Origin: Planctomycetota bacterium
Lineage (GTDB): Bacteria > Planctomycetota > MHYJ01 > JACPRB01
DNA length: 7,278 nt
Reading direction: 5' to 3'
Assembly: GCA_016200125.1 (NCBI GenBank)
Contig: JACQFK010000211.1
Location: 1-7,278, forward strand
Positions within the stretch are counted from its first letter, which is position 1. Each line of letters starts with the position of its first letter. The translations under genes and the position numbers were made by a program. Below are positions 6,435 through 7,278 of this stretch, piece by piece. Under the pieces are notes generated by a model. That model saw nothing but the letters and a program-made list of their open reading frames with translations. It ran no database searches and was not told the origin of the DNA.

Positions 6435-7278
6435 CCGCAGTCCAGCATCATACACTCCACGCGCTCGCCCTTCGCCACCGTGGTCTGGACGGGCACGACG
6501 ACGAACGCGTTGGCCTTCGTCAGCGCGAAGAGGTCGGCCGAGCCCTGCCATGGAAGCGTCTCGGCGACGTACTCCGATCCCTCGTATCGGACGCGCGCCG
6601 GCAGGTAATGGACACGCTCGATCTTCTGCTTCACGTCGGAGTCGAGCCGCGCCCGCACCCTCGACCGCGGGAATCCCAGATAGGGCCGCACGAAGACTTC
6701 GAAGATCACGAACGACGAGACGGGATTGCCCGGAAGCCCGAAGACGCCCGGCGCGAAACAGAAGTCGCGAGCACCGCGCAGCGGGGCTTCGCCCGGACCC
6801 GGACCCTCGTCTTCCCGATCGCCGCGAGCGCGCCGATCTCGGCCGCGCGGAGGAGGTGGCCCGGGCGAAGGACGACGTCGCTGAGCCGGAGGTCGGACCC
6901 GCGGCGCGCGATGTTCTGCCCTGCTTTCACCGGCGCGAGCAGGGTGACGCGGTCGCCCTCGCGCGCCGTCTTCTCGACCTGCTGGACCGCATCGGCTCCG
7001 GCGGGCAGCGGCGCGCCCGTCATGATCTTCGTGCAGGTCCCGGAGCCTACCTCGCGCTTCGGCAGCTTTCCCGCCGGCACCTCCTCGATCACCTGAAGCG
7101 GCCCCGCGTCCGCCGAGCGGACCGCGTAGCCGTCCATCATCGCCTTGTCGAAGGGCGGCATGTCGAGGTCGCTCACGCAATTCTCTTCAAGGAAGTGGCC
7201 CGCGGCGGACGCGAGCGGAACCTCGACGACCTTCGGGGGAGGGACGCTGGCGAGGACGAGGTCGAGAGCCTGCTGGAC
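6431..7278 (-). pseudogene. moeA: MoeA-type molybdopterin molybdenumtransferase, 5'-incomplete and internally deleted
   Basis: MoeA inserts molybdate into adenylylated molybdopterin. The gene runs off the right edge. The first part, in one frame (7278 down to about 6768), has LDMPPFDKAMMDGYAVR, CTKIMTGAPLPAGADAVQQVE and GQNIARRGSDL, the normal MoeA domains I/II, reaching KPRCAVLAT. In a complete MoeA this is followed by GDEL, an SGGVSxGxxD motif and PGKP, together about 100 residues of domain III. Here the next homologous residues, FCFAPGVFGLPGNPVSSF, follow immediately and in a different frame (junction about 6764-6770). The rest, to 6431, is a proper domain IV (LPWQGSADLFALTKANAFVVVP). Read literally, the first frame stops at 6706 after a short nonsense tail. 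So the pterin- and molybdate-binding domain is absent and the product cannot be a working MoeA, unless the deletion is an assembly artefact. The stop overlaps the lnt start (ATGA). Confidence 0.88.

Noticed and set aside
3606..6608. A 1000-codon open frame on the + strand spanning four - strand genes
   Set aside because: It is antisense to lnt, the coiled-coil gene and the small membrane gene, all with clear motifs. Its Arg/Leu/Asp/His-rich composition is typical of the mirror frame of GC-rich coding DNA.

Overview
This is a GC-rich bacterial window with one gene on the + strand at the left edge (the 3' end of an endonuclease III-family DNA glycosylase) and a nearly continuous block of - strand genes. 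Apolipoprotein N-acyltransferase (Lnt) points to a diderm, Gram-negative-type cell. A GH99/GH71-like secreted protein with a C-terminal sandwich domain, an MreB, and small one-helix membrane proteins with acidic or Pro/Ala-rich tails would fit a Planctomycetota-like lineage. That placement is an inference from gene flavour, not from a marker gene. I see no rRNA, tRNA, CRISPR array, IS element or integrase.

Reading the - strand in transcription order, from right to left: (1) moeA (molybdenum cofactor synthesis, open at the window edge) overlaps lnt by an ATGA junction. (2) After 45 bases comes a membrane-anchored coiled-coil protein, followed 9 bases later by a small single-helix membrane protein. 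A strong intrinsic terminator closes this group at 3633-3660. (3) An AT-rich promoter region (about 3534-3597) then drives mreB (2381-3420). (4) After about 126 bases come a 73-residue unknown protein and a secreted glycosidase-like protein (772-2010), ending at a weaker hairpin. (5) A cold-shock protein gene with its own promoter ends at a strong terminator at 313-340, which also lies behind the convergent + strand glycosylase gene.

The window looks like a cell-envelope neighbourhood (Lnt, MreB, coiled-coil/TM pair) with housekeeping genes around it. The most notable points are lesions and degenerate active sites. moeA lacks about 100 residues covering its pterin/molybdate-binding domain, with a frame change at the junction. 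mreB carries an apparent 4- or 7-base loss shortly after its first phosphate loop. The glycosidase-like protein has lost the acidic pair expected in its NE-x-x-E-G type motif. The glycosylase lacks the fourth Fe-S cysteine. Two frame-disrupting deletions in 7 kb could be real decay or assembly/consensus errors; the sequence alone cannot decide. No clearly new multi-gene system is evident. The best candidate for something undescribed is the TM/coiled-coil/beta-domain protein with its small membrane partner just upstream of mreB, which may be a functional analogue of MreC/MreD.
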